Source: Rutpela maculata
Taxonomy: Eukaryota; Arthropoda; Insecta; Coleoptera; Cerambycidae
Assembly: GCA_936432065.2 (NCBI GenBank)
Contig: OW386286.2
Location: 110,716,419 to 110,780,418, forward strand
Reading direction: 5' to 3'
DNA: 64,000 bases
The first letter of the stretch is position 1, and each line of letters starts with the position of its first letter. The notes below the pieces were generated by a model. That model was not told where the DNA came from. It saw only the letters and a program-made list of their open reading frames with translations, and did not search any database. Made by a program: the position numbers and the translations under genes. This document shows, piece by piece, positions 9,876 to 20,762 of this stretch.

Positions 9876-10135
9876 TCTGGGGTGGCTTTATTTTTTAATA
9901 TTTAATTTTTTTGATTGCATATTTGAATTCAGCATTTAAAAAAACACATAAAATGTAGCATGAACATTTTCGTTACAATAAACTTGAAAAATATGAATTT
10001 TTTCATTTTTTGCCTGGAGTGGCTTTATTTTTTAAGATTTAATTTTTTTGATTGCATATTTGAATTCAGCATTAAAAAAGACATAAACATGAACATTTTC
10101 GTTACAATAAACTTGAAAAAAAATCTGAATTCTTT
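9876..10135. repeat. Two-copy tandem repeat of about 137 bp
   Basis: The segment containing GTGGCTTTATTTTTTAA occurs at 9882 and again at 10019, with near-identical sequence through AACATTTTCGTTACAATAAA. It lies in the 3' part of gypsy copy 2 and the end of its env. Confidence 0.85.
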
Positions 10136-12169
10136 ACAAGTTATGTAAAGTAGAACTAATAGAATGATGAGAGTGATTATGAAATATGTGAACCAAGATA
10201 CGTGTTTGGTCTCAAAATATTCGTTTACGAGGTTATCCAGGTCTTTGGAATATTGGTCCAATCTGTTTTTAGCAATATCTAGATCTTCTACGTCGAGACT
10301 GTTTAATTTGAGCGGTTTTAATTTTGGAATTTCGATTTTGGGTGGCATGTGATTACAGCATTCAAAAGGAATTTGGATAGGATGTGAATTGTCCTTAATT
10401 TCGGAAAAGTCTTTGGCACTGGCTTGTATTCTAATAATGCCTGCATAGGCGTAACATCCTGGTTGTAGTTTGATGATGGAATTTTTGTTGATTAACTCTG
10501 TTGTGGATTCTCTCTTTGGAGAGTTGATGGTAATGTGAAGTGGTTCGGAATTAATTACTAGCCATGTGTTGTCTTCAAGTTCTTGGACGTTGTATCCCTC
10601 TGACTAATAATGAAGGAAGTTTGACAGTTCTCTGGAAGTTTCGGCAATGGTTTCAGTGTTCTGGCTTTACATGTGGCATTTTGGTCGATAGGATATGCAA
10701 ACAGGTTCGAACATAGTTTGGTTCCAAAATAAAGTGGTTTGCATTCTTTTAAATTTTGTATAGGTATGTACATTAACGAATCATCGTCTCTCGCGATAAA
10801 CTTTTGTGAGATAGATAAAATGTGATGTAGACCGGTTTTGTTATCAAATATCGGGATAGGGTATAGGCGATAGGTGTTATAATTTTGGGGTTCAACAAGT
10901 GGTATTGTGAAGTGGTTCGGAATTAATTACTAGCCATGTGTTGTCTTCAAGTTCTTGGACGTTGTATCCCTGACTAATAATGAAGGAAGTTTGACAGTTC
11001 TCTGGAAGTTTCGGCAGTGGTTTTAGTATTCTGGCTTTACATATGGCATTTTGGTCGATAGGATATGCAAACAGGTTCGAACATAGTTTGGTTCCAAAAT
11101 AAAGTGGTTTGCATTCTTTTAAATTTTGAATAGGTATGTACATTAAAGAATCATCGTCTCTCGCGATAAACTTTTGTGAGATAGATAAAATGTGATGTAG
11201 ACCGGTTCTGTTATCAAATATCGGGATAGGGTATAGGCGATAGGTGTTATAATTTTGGGGTTCAAGTGGTATTGTTAAAACAAATACTAAGTTAGAATCC
11301 ATTTAAAATGCTTGTAATTCAGTAATATCCAAATACTTAGCAACTGCCGATAATTTAATAGGGAGAGGCAAATTTTTCCTTCGTAAGCTCTGTGAAACTT
11401 CTTGTAGTGCTGTCACTAAGTGATTATGATTGACGTGTGAATGATTCCTAATCTGGCAAATGTTATTGAATTCAGAATGTCGTTCAAATTATTTTCGATA
11501 TACAAATAGCTTGCCATTAATTGTTCGGAAATGTATAAAAATTTTAGTTTTATGTGAGCAGCCTCAATAGCTTGAGTCGTGGTTTGAATTGTGTGTTCGA
11601 TTTCTTCGAGATCTTTGTTAAACGTTTCCTCGTCAATTTGTAATTTTTGTATAGTCGAGTTGAAGTTTTTAATAACAGAAGTTGTAACTGAAATTTGATT
11701 TTTGATTAAGTTTTCCAATTGATGTTCGTCGTTATTTAGTTTATTTATACAATTAGTACAGTACTGGCCATCTTCAGCATCTAGGTTTCCAGTTATGGAT
11801 TTGTATATTGTACCGATACCGTTAAGTATTCCTCGTTTATATCTTTTTATATCTGAAAAGATTTCGTCAAACTTCGTTTTTATAGAGTTGGATATTTATG
11901 TTAAAAGGTTAAAGTCTGTTTTAATTTCACTCGTAAAAATAATTGACTTATGATCACCATTATTGAGAGTGTATAAGATTTTGTCTAAGATATTTTGATT
12001 TTTGTCAAAAGCTAGTTTGAGGGATGAAATATTTTTATGCACTAGCAGAGTCCATTTGTCATTTGTCACTACGATATCTGTGTCTTGGTGGTAGTATACA
12101 CCAACAGTGTTATTGTTCGGGGTAATTTTGTAATGACAGAGTGCTGTTCCGAACAGCAGGAGAAACCTG
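10025..12169 (-). pseudogene. env: Env glycoprotein of gypsy copy 2, broken
   Basis: Env of the insect-retrovirus type, a membrane fusion protein in intact relatives. A likely splice acceptor (TTTTCAG, complementary to 12167-12173) precedes a hydrophobic signal-like start (FLLLFGTALC), consistent with spliced env mRNA. A furin-like KRYKRG site and fusion region lie near 11840, then a coiled-coil segment (11416-11718), and a membrane anchor with WFTYFIITLIILLVLLYI in 10025-10348. The frame is broken by a stop near 11900, further frameshifts and a 372-bp tandem duplication at about 10530-11275. Not functional. Confidence 0.85.
10530..11275. repeat. 372-bp tandem duplication inside env
   Basis: AGCCATGTGTTGTCTTC occurs at 10560 and at 10932, and the sequence between is repeated almost perfectly. 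Both units encode the same protein block (NLKECKPLYFGTKLCSNLFA). The high identity shows the duplication is recent compared with the other damage. Confidence 0.92.
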
Positions 12170-12178
12170 AAAATAAAT

Positions 12179-13990
12179 TTAATTTTCAGTATATGGTTTC
12201 ATTCTATCAAAATTTACTTTAGTTTCTTGTTTTGTTTCGAGATTTAATAAGGTAGCAGAATTTTGGAAAATTCCTTTTATTTTAAAGGGACCGTTAAATT
12301 TGTTGTGCAATTTGTTTTTGAATTGTGATTCTTTTACGTAAACTAAGTCATCTATTTTGTATTCGGGTCGTTTTAGGGTAACATTTCTCCCAAAGCGAAC
12401 TTTCGCTTTTTCTTTTTGAGCTTGCGTTCGACTGCCGTCGATTTCATAGTAGTGAGATATTCTGTTGTTTAAATCTCTAACGTATTTAGTCATTAATTCT
12501 TTTTGATTATATAAAGTTTCGGGTGGTCTGTTAGATGTATGACCAAAGATAAGTTCATATGGTGTGAAACCGTGTGTTTTATTTACCGAATTGTTATAGC
12601 ATATTATTACTGCATATGGTAAAATCGTGAACGGATGTTCGTTCGGGTTTTCAATTTTGTGAATTCTTATCATTTCAGCTAAAGTAGCGTGAAATATTTC
12701 TAGTGATCCGTTGGATTGGGGATGTCCTACGCTTGAATATATCAGTTTTATGTCGTAAAGGGTATAAAGATCTTTAAGCAAACAGTTGTCAAATTCGCCA
12801 CCGTAATCGCAGTGAATTCTTAGCGGGGTACCGTATGTTGGAAGTATAACAACAAGGTATTTACGACGGATTTTGCGGATTTGTCCGGGACTGCATAGGC
12901 TTGTGTGAATTTAGTTAACTCGTCGCGAATAGTTAAAGCGTAATTTCGAGTTGGGAATTCAAATAAATCGATATTAATTCTTTCGAATGGTGTTCTTGGG
13001 GTTTCCGTGATTACTAGAGGGTTGTTAAGATTTTTACGGCAAACTTTGGTCTTTGGCAAGTTTCGCAGTTTTTTATAAAATTTTCAACGTCTTTAGTTAG
13101 ATCTTGCCAAGTGTATTTTTCTCTAATTCTTCGAATCGTTTCATTTATTCCGCGGTGTAAATTATTTTTTCCAAAATGATTTTGCTCCAATATAATTGGA
13201 ATTTCATCTTCGTCGGCAGATTTGACGATATCTTGACAAATTACTACTTTTAAGTCTTTTTCCGCAAAAATGAATGATGGGATTTCAAGTATGAGGAGGT
13301 CTAAATTATTTTCGACAAAGTATGTCATAGAGAGATCTAGAACATCTTGATTTTTGAATAATACCAAAAATAGATGTTTAATTACAGATTCGATATCAAA
13401 AGGTAGAGGGATGATAAAATATCTCCTATGTCTGACGGTTTTGCTCGATACAATATTGATTTTATCGTTATGAAATTCGGGGGTTTCTTGGAATATGTCC
13501 TCGATAATTTTGTAATGTAGGTCTTGTAAGTTATTTTGTTGGAAGAATGTTATAATATCTTTATGTTCTAGATACAAAAGTTGTTTGATTGAGGCTCCGA
13601 TTTTTGAATAGTCAATTAAAGATGTTGTTTTATATAGGTTCGTCAAAGTTTCAAATTCTTGGGAAATTTGTTCGTCAACGATATCGTTATTGTCTGGGTT
13701 TTCGTCGTCGCCTGACTCTTCGTCATTCGCGGCTAGAACCTTTGAATAGAATTTGGAACATTCGGAAAAATGATTAATTTTGATTCTGGAAAGTGCGTCT
13801 GTGTTCTTATTGATTTTGCCGGGTTTATAAATTATTTCGTAATCGTACTCTTCTAATTTGAGTCGCCAACGGGCAAGTCTACTTCCTGGATCTTTTATAG
13901 AGAATAGCCAGGTGAGTGGTCTGTGGTCGGTGACAAGCTTGAACTTTCTACCGTACAGATATGGTCTAAAGTGCTTTACACTCTATAATA
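12179..13990 (-). pseudogene. pol: RNase H end and integrase of gypsy copy 2, broken
   Basis: Reading right to left, after a TAG near 13982 come the RNase H C-terminal part and linker, then the integrase HHCC zinc region (H...H in the HFGKNNLHRGI block and CETC), core Asp in INIDLFEFP, second Asp in HCDYGGEFDN, Glu in SNGSLEIFH, and a C-terminal domain ending at 12179 (MKPYTEN). The catalytic residues survive, but frames change near 13040 and 12800. It joins newly made DNA to the chromosome in intact relatives. Confidence 0.88.
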
Positions 13991-15138
13991 TGGATAAAAG
14001 CTCGCGTTCAATCGTTGAATACTTAGTTTTTGCACTGCGCAAGGTTCTAGAAGCATAGGCAATGGGTAAATCTTTGCCAATAGGCCCTTGGCTCAGCACT
14101 GAGCCGACGGAAAATGCGCTCGCATCAGTGGTTAGAATGAAAGGTTTATCAAAATTAGGGTAAATTAATATTGGAGTTGTTGTTAATTTTTGTTTCAAAT
14201 TTTGAAAAGAATTTATACAATCATTGTCGAAGAGAAGTGGTATGTCTTTTTGTAGTAATTTTGTTAAGGGCTTGGTAATCTTGGATAAAGGGATAAAGCG
14301 CCTATAGTATCCGGCTAAGCCTAGAAATGATTTAATTTCTTTTTGGTTTTTTGGTTGAGGGAGATTTAGAATAGGGTCAACTTTCGAAGGGTTCGGTTTT
14401 ACGTCGTCTTTTGTAATTAGATGTCCTAAATAAGCGATTTGCGGAGAAACTCGCATTTGTCGGGTTGAATTTTGAGATTGGCTTTCTGTAATCTTTTGAA
14501 TACTTCTGTTAATCGAGAAATATTATCTTCGTGAATAATATCTTTCATATAGACGAGACATCGTTCATTTTGGATACCTAACAAAATGTTATCCATCACT
14601 CTTTGAAATGTTAATGGATCATTCTTAAGTCCAAAAGGCATTCTTATGAATTCAAAATGACCATTTTCATCTGTGAAAGCAGTTTTTTGAATATCTTTCG
14701 CATCAGTCTCGATTTGGTGAAATTCAGAGGCTAAGTCCAAAGTTGTAAAATATTGACGTTTACCTAATTGATCGAGGAGGTCGGAAATATTTGGTAGCGG
14801 GTATTTATCGTCAATAGTCAGTTCGTTTAGTTTTCTGTAGTCCACTACAAGTGTTTTTTAGGTACAACCCAAACCGGGGAAGACCAGGGAGAAATCGAAG
14901 GTCTAATGATGCCTTGGTCAAGCATTTTAGAGACTTGTGTTTTGACTTCCTCTTTATGGATATGAGGGTAGCGATATGATTTTGTGAAAACCGGTTTTGA
15001 ATCGTTCGTATCAATGGAATGCTTAATTTCGTTAGTAAAGGTTAAATTGTCTCCTTCCAAGTAGAATATGTCTTGGAAATCTGAACAAAGCTGCGTTACT
15101 CTTTCGGCCTCTTCTTCGTTTAGATGATCCAAACGCAA
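13983..15138 (-). pseudogene. pol: Reverse transcriptase and RNase H of gypsy copy 2, inactive
   Basis: RT blocks are visible in order: KTQVSKMLDQGIIRPS, DYRKLNELTIDDKYPLP, TTLDLASEFHQIE, IRMPFGLKN, and the catalytic box, which reads YMKD instead of Y-x-D-D. This replaces one of the two essential Asp residues. YLGHLIT and the RNase H start (LTTDASAFSVGSVLSQ) follow in another frame, ending with TAG at 13983. Breaks lie near 14845 and 14440. Confidence 0.9.
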
Positions 15139-15490
15139 TTCGTTCCTAATTTCGAAGGATCTGTCTGTCTGTAAGTGTTGGTCAGAATTTTGAGTATTTA
15201 AATTAAAAATTGATTTGAATTTTTGTACTGGTTCTAGATTAAGGTTCGAAAAGTTTATGGTTTTTGGGATCGCGTTTGCGTTTATTATTGAAGTTAAAAA
15301 TTCTCTATTGTGGTCGATTTTGACAATGGCATTCGGTAAGCGTACTTTCTCGTTTTCCTGGGCTTACAGTATAGCCTCGGTATTTCGTAGGTTGCATTTA
15401 AGTTTACAGATTTTTTCCATGCGAGGTTCGATAGAAATTAAATTTTTGATGTTGCCTAAATTTGGATTTTGCATTTTGATGTTAGAGTTA
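15139..15490 (-). pseudogene. Protease-RT linker of gypsy copy 2
   Basis: This segment links the protease and RT frames. It is interrupted by stops in each frame and carries no motif I recognise; its position fits the pol linker. Confidence 0.5.
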
Positions 15491-16042
15491 CTAGTTGGCT
15501 GTACAGGTAAATTTACTTTCTTCCGTGACTTTAAATAATGGTACGGTTTTAAAATTTGTGACTAGCTGTTTATTTTTAAAGTGTACTTGGCATTCGTAAT
15601 GTTCTAGAAAGTCTGCGCCTAATAGTCCATCAAAATCTATATTTAGATTATAGATATAAACCTTATGTGACTCATCTGAAAAGGGGATGAGAACGGATTC
15701 ATTGATATAAATTTTTTGATCAGTAATACCCTGTATAATTACATTTTCAGGAGATCTACGTCTATAATTTTCAGCTGTCTTAGGTTTCAAAATTGAAATA
15801 CCTGCACCTGTGTCAATTACAATTTTAAATTTACCAGTTGCATCCTTCATATAGTAAAGGTTCTTTGAATTTACCGTTAATAGGGTATGAGAAAGCGTAT
15901 TTACATGAACATCTGTTCTGGGAAATTTAGCATTGGGTCGAAACTGTCGTTGAGGTTCATAGTTTGTATTTGAGTTTCTAGTTACATAATTGGTTCGAAC
16001 TCCTCGTTGGGAGGATCCGCTGGTTGGTCTAAACCTTGGCAA
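15491..16042 (-). pseudogene. pol: Retropepsin region of gypsy copy 2
   Basis: Aspartic protease with active site VIDTGAGISIL and the later GLLGADFL element. It overlaps the gag C-terminus (15982-16042) in another frame, as expected where pol is made by frameshifting. The retropepsin core itself is open and keeps its catalytic Asp, but the downstream pol frame is broken. Confidence 0.85.
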
Positions 16043-17256
16043 ATATCCTGAGGATTACCAGTATAATCCTCGCATTGCTCATTTTGAGAATTAGCAGTAT
16101 AATTTTCTGTGTAGTTTTGGTTGTTTTCTAAATTGTAGTTTTCGTATGATTCATTTTGAATTTGGTAATTTTGGTAATCGTCGTTGTATTGATTAAATTG
16201 ATCGGTATAGTTACTGTACGGTTCGTAATTTAAATGATGAGCTTTTTGCTGATTAAAACGGTTAAAATTCGGGTTAGGCTGAATAGCGGATGGTCGTTGT
16301 TGCGTAAAGTTAGGGTTCGGCCTTATGGCTGACAGCCTGTTTTGTTGCGATTGATTAAGTTGGCCGTTTTGAGGGAATGTCCTCTGGCTAAATTGATTAT
16401 TTTGTGGAAAGTTTTGGAAACTTGAATTTCCTGGGTAATTTGGTCGTTGGAAATTTTGTGAGGTTGACGGCATTGTTTGTGTTTGTTGCCTTGTACGGAA
16501 TTCATTTATGACATGTCCGTTTCGTTTACAAAACGAACAGAATTTCTGCTGAAAATTTGAAGTTGGTCGTTTTTATTGCATAATAGGATTTTTGACCGGA
16601 CTATTTTTCGGAAATTTTTGTTGTTCAAAATAAGAGAGTTGTAGTTTTCTCCGAATTCTACTAACAGCTTTTAGTATGCTAGGAGGATTGCTAGCACGTA
16701 TGACGCGGCCTAAATTCGGTTCTAAGCCTGTTAATAAATTATTTAAGGTCATCGTTTCGATGAGATCTGATTGTGCGGTTCTTTGCGTCGAGGTTAAATT
16801 TTGCTTTTGCACTGCGGCGTGCATTTTAGCATTGTGCGTTTGTAAACGCGAAACAAATGTTAAGGCGGATTCGCCGGGTAATTGGTGAATTCGTTGTAGG
16901 TCCTGAATTAGGGCCGTTAGATCTGTGGAATCCCCGAAATGAATTTCCAAGAGTGCCTTGATTTCTGGCCAGGTGCCAGGGTTACGTGAATTAATTAATC
17001 CGGCAGCTTTGCGTTCCAATTTATTTTTTATGTGGACGGTCAAAAGAATTTTTTGATCTCCAATTGCCATGCTTTGGGCACAATGACAGGAGTTTAGGAA
17101 TGTTTGTAAATTAATGGCACTGCCATCGAATTCGGGTATTAGATAAAATATTTCAGAGAGCTTGTAAGGCTCAATTTGCTCTGGTTGCTGTTGTTGTTGT
17201 TCGGCTGGTGCCGGTACTATTGGTTGAGCTGTCTCTGGTTGAGCTCTATCTGGCAT
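15982..17256 (-). pseudogene. gag: Gag of gypsy copy 2, one internal stop
   Basis: Homologous to the copy 1 gag. It begins MPDRAQPETAQPIV with a Gln run and has the capsid-like core. An in-frame TAA at about 16573 precedes the zinc knuckle, in which the last Cys is Phe (NEFRTR against NECRTR in copy 1). The frame then continues through the Asn/Gln-rich tail to 15982. Both changes should impair RNA packaging. Confidence 0.9.
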
Positions 17257-17303
17257 TTTGCTTCTTGTAGTTAGAAATTGTTTAAACTAAAAGAACTGGC
17301 TGC

Positions 17304-17522
17304 GTATCAGCAGTATGATACGAAGATTAAATTAAAATAGTTTGTAATGTTGTACGTAAATTGTGCAATAACTGTATAATACACAGATGTTTCGTATCAG
17401 CAGTGTAATGCGGAAATAAATAACTTAAGATTAATAAATAAAATTGTTGCGTTGTAGCTTGTAAAGGATTTGTTTGATACCAGAATTGGCTTCGTTTGCC
17501 GACTGTATTAGCGGTATAATAC
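17304..17522. repeat. Leader dyad repeats, copy 2
   Basis: Counterparts of the copy 1 dyads: 17304-17321, a weak one around 17371-17382, a degenerate one at 17394-17411, and 17505-17522 with one base changed. The arrangement is conserved while other leader sequence has diverged. Confidence 0.6.
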
Positions 17523-17779
17523 ACGTAAATAATTGTGATAAATAATAATCGTAAAATGAAATAAAATAACAAGATGATTCTTAAAATGACTTACGTTAAT
17601 TTCATCTCCATGGGTAGGTTCTTCGTCCGTCAAGGGATTGGGATCCGCCACCACAAGTGAGGAAGGTCTCCTTGTTCTCGCAGATGTACACGCACTAGTT
17701 AGGCACCTTCTGCAGATGTTGTCCTTGTCCTTTTGCGCTTCACTGCCAGTTAGGTTTCTTGTTCTGATGATGTTTACGG

Positions 17780-17797
17780 ATCCTACCGACTGCACCA
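17780..17797 (-). other. Primer binding site, tRNA-Ser type, copy 2
   Basis: Same 18 bases as in copy 1 with one substitution (TGGTGCAG), one base from the LTR. Confidence 0.75.
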
Positions 17798-17798
17798 A

Positions 17799-18165
17799 TG
17801 TTAGATCACGGTTCACATGAATGACTTTTTAAAAACTTTTATTTACTTAAGTGGAGCCAACGTTGGCTCTTGAAGAAGGAATATAATAATAATTAATTAG
17901 AAGTGTTTCATTCTAAGTGAGTTTAATAACTGATTCAACAAAGCGTGTTTAGTCATATTTATAACATACAGAACCCGAGTAAGCAAAATATAGAACAAAG
18001 GGATTGCAGTTCTACAGTCAGCACAAGTTATGAGAAACAAAGGTGTAATATGATATCTTGAAGATAAGCAATTAATATGAGAAGCTGTTATCGTGTAATA
18101 CGATACACCTGTGAAGGTTTATTATGGCTAAGTCTTAATAAGATAGCGTGTAATATTATATAACA
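17799..18165 (-). repeat. 5' LTR of gypsy copy 2
   Basis: 367 bp with TGTTA and TAACA termini, matching 1631-1993 with scattered differences. Confidence 0.88.
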
Positions 18166-18169
18166 TGTA

Positions 18170-18640
18170 TATTTGTTTGTTTAGGTCAAATCTTGCAAGC
18201 TGAATTTCGACTAGTTCTAATTAAGCTAGAGCTTTGAAATTTGGCACACGTGTCTAAGTGCGATGACAATGCAACATAGTATAGCCATTATCGGTCTAAA
18301 TCCAATATGGCGGACGTCCCAAGATGGCGGACCGGCTTTTTAGTCACAACCCCCTTGATATGGATATCAAATGAAAAGTAAAATACCATAAACAATGTGA
18401 CGTCATTCTAAATTCAATATAGCGGACGTCCCAAGTTGGCGGATCGCCTTTTTCTTCACAATCCTCTTGAGTTTGACGAGAAAAATACGACAAACGTCAT
18501 TCTAAATTCAATATGGCGGACGTCCCAAGATGGCGGATCGCCTTTTTCTTCACAACCCCCTCGATATGGATATCAAACGAAAAGGTTTGACGAGTAAAGT
18601 ACGATAAACTATGTGACGTCATTCTAAGTTCAATTTGGCG
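18170..18640. repeat. Family B repeat with GGCGGACGTCCCAAGATGG units
   Basis: A motif with ATGGCGGACGTCCCAAG recurs near 18308, 18420 and 18512 and partly near 18636, each preceded by TGACGTCATTCTAA-type sequence and about 100 bp apart. A related copy lies in reverse orientation at about 59760-60060. No coding capacity is seen. Confidence 0.7.
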
Positions 18641-18856
18641 GACGTGGGAGAGGTGGGAAGAGGTGAGGAGAGGTGGGGAAAAGGTAGGAAGAGGTGGGAA
18701 AGGGGAGATGAAGGGGTGGGAAGTGGTGGGAAGAGGTGTGAAAGTGGTGGGAAGAGGTGGGGATGGGGTGGGGAGAGTGTTAGAGGGATGAGAAGACGAG
18801 AAGGGAAGAGGTGGATGGCGGTGCCAAATGAAAGGGTTTTGTCTGTCTGTCTGTAA
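18640..18856. repeat. Purine-rich G tract and short TCTG repeat
   Basis: About 190 bp with almost no pyrimidines besides T, made of GAGGTGGGAA-like units, followed by (TCTG)n at 18839-18853. The strand asymmetry would favour G-quadruplex or triplex structure. A Pro/Ser-rich minus-strand frame here is an artefact of the repeat. Confidence 0.75.
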
Positions 18857-18892
18857 AATAAGTAAACTAAAAAGTAAAAAATAAAATTATGC

Positions 18893-19592
18893 AAAAAAAA
18901 TATTTTTAAGAAAAAGCTTTTTTCTGAAATCGATCGGCAATGTCTACATTTTCGGCGCGATTTCAGATCGAAAAATGCACAATTCCAGTATTTTAGTCCG
19001 TTGCTAAGAAACTATCAGAAAACAGATTGGAAAAGATCCGTTGCCAAGCTACGATCAACAAAACTGCACGGGAATGTTACTTTCCCGGCCTAGGCCGGGA
19101 AAGTAACATTCCCGTACGGTTTTTTATGTATATTTTAGAAGTAAATAAATACACGCAGACAAACCAACTCAAATTAAAATTGCATTTATTAGTAAGCAGT
19201 TAGATTGTAATGAAGAAATTTTATGTATTAATACAAATTCCTTAATTTATAATAATATTGATTGTGATTTCAGAAAAAATAGTATGTGTACTTCGGTGTG
19301 AAAGCACATTCCCGGACTTCGATGCTTGTTTTGCATCGTCGTCCGGGAATGTATTGCTTTCACACCTAAATACACAATATACTATTATTTGAAAAAAACT
19401 ACTAAAAAGTAAAAATTTTTTTTTTTTAAATTCATACACCTGGAAACCAAAAGCTTTGGGGGCGGTCAATTGAGCAAAGTAACTATGTAATAGCGCTATA
19501 TGACCGTCCTCAAAGCTTTTGGTTACCAGGTATATGAATTTTAAAAAAAATATTTTTACTTTTTACTAGCTTTTTCTTAAAAATATTTTTTT
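18893..19592. repeat. Foldback element with three internal hairpins
   Basis: Outer ends are complementary: AAAAAATATTTTTAAGAAAA near 18893 pairs with the sequence ending near 19592. Inside lie a perfect 48-bp palindrome (19068-19115), a hairpin (arms about 19279-19325 and 19333-19386) and a third (arms 19429-19468 and 19501-19541). No gene is present. It looks like a non-autonomous foldback transposon. Confidence 0.75.
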
Positions 19593-19595
19593 TAT

Positions 19596-20096
19596 ATAAT
19601 TTTATTTATAAGGCTATGTCGAAAATTTGCATTTAACATGCGGGAAACTTTTTTATATCTCGAAATAGATACCATAAGTATATCGAGGATATATAAAGAT
19701 AAAAGATTGACGTAACTTTTTTATTTGAAACTTTTTTTCTAGCATTAGCAGTTTTTGAGAAAATTGCAAAAAACAGTGATTGTTTGCCCGGTACCGCAAT
19801 TAATTGCTATTAAACTTTCACGTTTTTTATGATCTCTTTATCATTAAATAAGTTTTGCATATATTCCTTCTTCAATCTCTAAAAGTGCCACTCCGGTTGA
19901 TAAATTAAAAACATAAAAAACTACAGTAAAAATCATGCTTCTCGCCGATTTGTTTAACTTTTTATATAATTGTTGCACATTCTTCCGAATACTCTATATA
20001 GAATACCAGTTTTTTGGAAATGCTAATTTTCGAACAGTTTAAGTCTTATATTGACGACTTTATTTGATAAAACACTTGTCAGTATATAAAAAAAGT
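19596..20096. other. AT-rich stretch, nothing recognised
   Basis: No open frame of note, no clear repeat to the rest of the window. Confidence 0.5.
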
Positions 20097-20436
20097 AAAA
20101 ACCGTTGCCCAAGGAATCACTACTTCCACATCCAGCTTTTCTATCCAAGTCACCCACAACGAAAAAATTTTGTATGAGGAAATAATTGTTTATGGAACTT
20201 TAATAATATAATATTTGAAATCCTCTACCCCAAAATCCCATAAAACGATACCCCACATCGGGGGTGGTGAAGGAGGTGGTAGTGGGAGTAGATGAATTAA
20301 AAAAATATTTTGAGGTTTCTGGTTCCTGTACACACTAAATCACAATTTTTTTCATCCCCTTTAATATTGGGGTGGAAGTGGTAATGGGGGTGGCTAATGC
20401 CAAAATTTTTTTTGAGACCTTAGCTTCTCTTGTATA
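20097..20436 (+). repeat. Family A copy A1, 5' part
   Basis: Starts with the family A head (CCGTTGCCCAAGGAATCAC) and is cut at the TATA target (20433-20436) by the gypsy element that follows. It resumes at 25164. Confidence 0.88.
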
Positions 20437-20751
20437 AAATAAGTTTACGAGGATTTCTCGGTAGAAGAAAACTGCAATATTGGACTAACTTCTTTATTAG
20501 AACATCTTACAACACTTTCTGATGGCTGCGAGTTTGGTACGGATATTTATATGTCCGGTTTATCAAACTTGTGGCCATTTGATAATATTTATAACTATAT
20601 TTATTAGACGTTTAATAATCAAAATAAAATAATGGGTAAACAAGTGATAGCGTAAAACTATCAATATTATTTATAACTATATTTATTATGACATTTACTA
20701 GTATCGTTATCAAAATAAAAATAACGAGTAAACAAGTGATAACGTATAACT
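20437..20751 (-). repeat. 3' LTR of the RT-less element
   Basis: 315 bp; the minus strand begins AGTTATACGTTATCAC. It differs from 24849-25163 by TATC/TAAC near 20568 and C/T near 20743. The outer boundary overlaps the primer site by one base in the other copy, so it is uncertain by a base. Confidence 0.92.
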
Positions 20752-20762
20752 CCTCCCTTCTT
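20752..20762 (-). other. Polypurine tract
   Basis: Minus strand AAGAAGGGAGG directly before the 3' LTR. It primes plus-strand DNA synthesis in LTR elements. Confidence 0.85.

Larger units (their letters stand above)
9860..18165 (-). mobile_element. Ty3/gypsy-like (errantivirus-type) element, copy 2, decayed, 3' LTR missing
   Basis: From right to left: LTR 17799-18165, primer site, leader dyads, gag, protease, RT/RNase H, integrase and env, all on the minus strand. Every gene has frameshifts, stops or substitutions in key residues. No 3' LTR is visible, so LTR divergence cannot be used to date it. It shares family with copy 1. Confidence 0.92.

Noticed and set aside
18619..18894. Pro/Ser-rich and Gly/Arg-rich frames on both strands
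   Set aside because: Both are translations of the purine-rich repeat.
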